Source: Domibacillus enclensis (GTDB lineage: Bacteria; Bacillota; Bacilli; Bacillales; Domibacillaceae). Taken from it: a stretch of DNA of 64,000 nucleotides. Below, in pieces: positions 63,666 to 64,000 of the stretch (position 1 is its first letter; each line of letters starts with the position of its first letter). The stretch spans positions 186,001 to 250,000 of the forward strand of contig NZ_FTLX01000005.1 of NCBI RefSeq assembly GCF_900156125.1. Reading direction: 5' to 3'. The notes below the pieces were generated by a model, which was given only the letters and a program-made list of their open reading frames with translations, made no database searches and was not told where the DNA came from. Made by a program: the position numbers and the translations under genes.

Positions 63666-64000
63666 GCTTTATCTTTTAAATCGTCACGAACACTTTGGTC
63701 CCACATCTTCACACCTGAATTGTAGGCAGCGCGGCTGATTAAGTGGCCGGCCACCGGAGCGGTAATGAAGAAAAAGGCGATTCCGAGCAGGAGACGGGAG
63801 CTGAAAAAGCCGTCTGCCGCCAGGAAATAAAAGAAGGTTGCCAGCAAAATACACATAACGCCAAGTGTTGCGCTTTTAGAGGCCGCATGGTTTCGTGTGT
63901 ACACGTCCGGGAGGCGGATAAGGCCGAATGCTGCCACCAGGCTTAAAAACGCTCCTATAAGCAATAAAACAGCAATGAACACCTCACTGGTCACGGTCAT
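63638..64000 (-). CDS. mrpG: Na+/H+ antiporter subunit G (Mrp/Mnh)
   Basis: 120 residues; the ATG is the last three bases of the window, so its ribosome site and the rest of the operon lie outside. Three membrane helices with GLIRLPDVYTRNHAASKSATLG, the MrpG signature. It is the last gene of the multi-subunit Mrp sodium/proton antiporter operon, which reads toward this window. Confidence 0.95.
   Translation of the reverse strand: MTVTSEVFIAVLLLIGAFLSLVAAFGLIRLPDVYTRNHAASKSATLGVMCILLATFFYFLAADGFFSSRLLLGIAFFFITAPVAGHLISRAAYNSGVKMWDQSVRDDLKDKAKKEAASKR

Overview
The window is a stretch of chromosome from a spore-forming member of the Bacillaceae. It shows strong AAGGAGG-type ribosome sites, GTG and TTG starts, sigma-A promoters, S-box and FadR signals, a GerA-type germinant-receptor operon and the sporulation gene yunB. 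Gene content and much of the local order match what I recall of the Bacillus subtilis yus-suf-yun-yut-yum-yui-mrp region (fadNAE, yusI-gcvH-yusF-yusE-metNPQ, sufCDSUB, yunFED-yunB, lipA-yutDEF, yutG, yutI, yutJ-yuzB, yutM, yumB/yumC, yuiB, yuiE-yuiF-yuxO, mrpG). The genus cannot be fixed from this sequence alone. There are no rRNA or tRNA genes, no CRISPR array, no phage genes and no complete transposase gene.

Layout. 1-8118 is a sugar island: a GH42 beta-galactosidase (cut by the left edge), a GH30 glycosidase, divergent xylR, then xylA-xylB-aldose epimerase. 8174-9624 holds two small membrane-protein ORFs and an M20 peptidase. 9922-11448 is cardiolipin synthase. 11545-16910 is the fatty-acid beta-oxidation operon fadNAE behind a perfect FadR box. 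17215-18772 is yusI-gcvH-yusF-yusE. 18809-21646 is a SAM-riboswitch-controlled methionine ABC importer. 21707-22102 looks like a self-contained sigma-B unit with two overlapping, unrecognised small ORFs. 22147-27503 is the suf Fe-S operon. 27483-31645 (minus strand) is a four-gene germinant receptor operon. 31763-35574 is yunF-yunE-yunD-yunB. 35694-39052 has an NhaC antiporter and a two-component NSS amino-acid importer. 39179-49994 is the lipA/yut region, with a Rieske flavoprotein, a hydroxyacid dehydrogenase, an aldehyde dehydrogenase and yutJ. 50158-57919 holds yutM, a large secreted nuclease, an SDR protein, ferredoxin reductase, NADH dehydrogenase and a Nudix hydrolase. 57930-64000 holds a candidate small RNA, yuiB, a MITE-like element, a BtuF-like protein, pepA, yuiF, a PaaI thioesterase, a ydaT homologue and the end of the mrp operon.

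How the genes work together. Extracellular or internal glycosides are cut to sugars (GH42, GH30). Xylose is isomerised and phosphorylated under XylR control. Fatty acids pass through FadE, FadN and FadA. The Suf proteins build Fe-S clusters needed by lipoyl synthase and the Rieske protein, LipA supplies the cofactor carried by GcvH, and yutI and yutM encode carrier-type Fe-S proteins. Two type-II NADH dehydrogenases and several sodium-coupled transporters (NhaC, NSS, YuiF, Mrp) handle redox and ion balance.

The most unusual material is noncoding. Three intergenic arrays place a short palindromic core at 20-21 bp steps (2743-2895, 5550-5660, 16989-17081). A modular MITE-like repeat occurs at 9627-9920 and 58458-59079, with a partial form at 47341-47670, and has supplied the 3' end of one gene. 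A 30-bp terminator is duplicated on both sides of the partial form. There are also four candidate sigma-B promoters, one of which drives the small-ORF pair, and a possible small RNA with a CU-rich loop.
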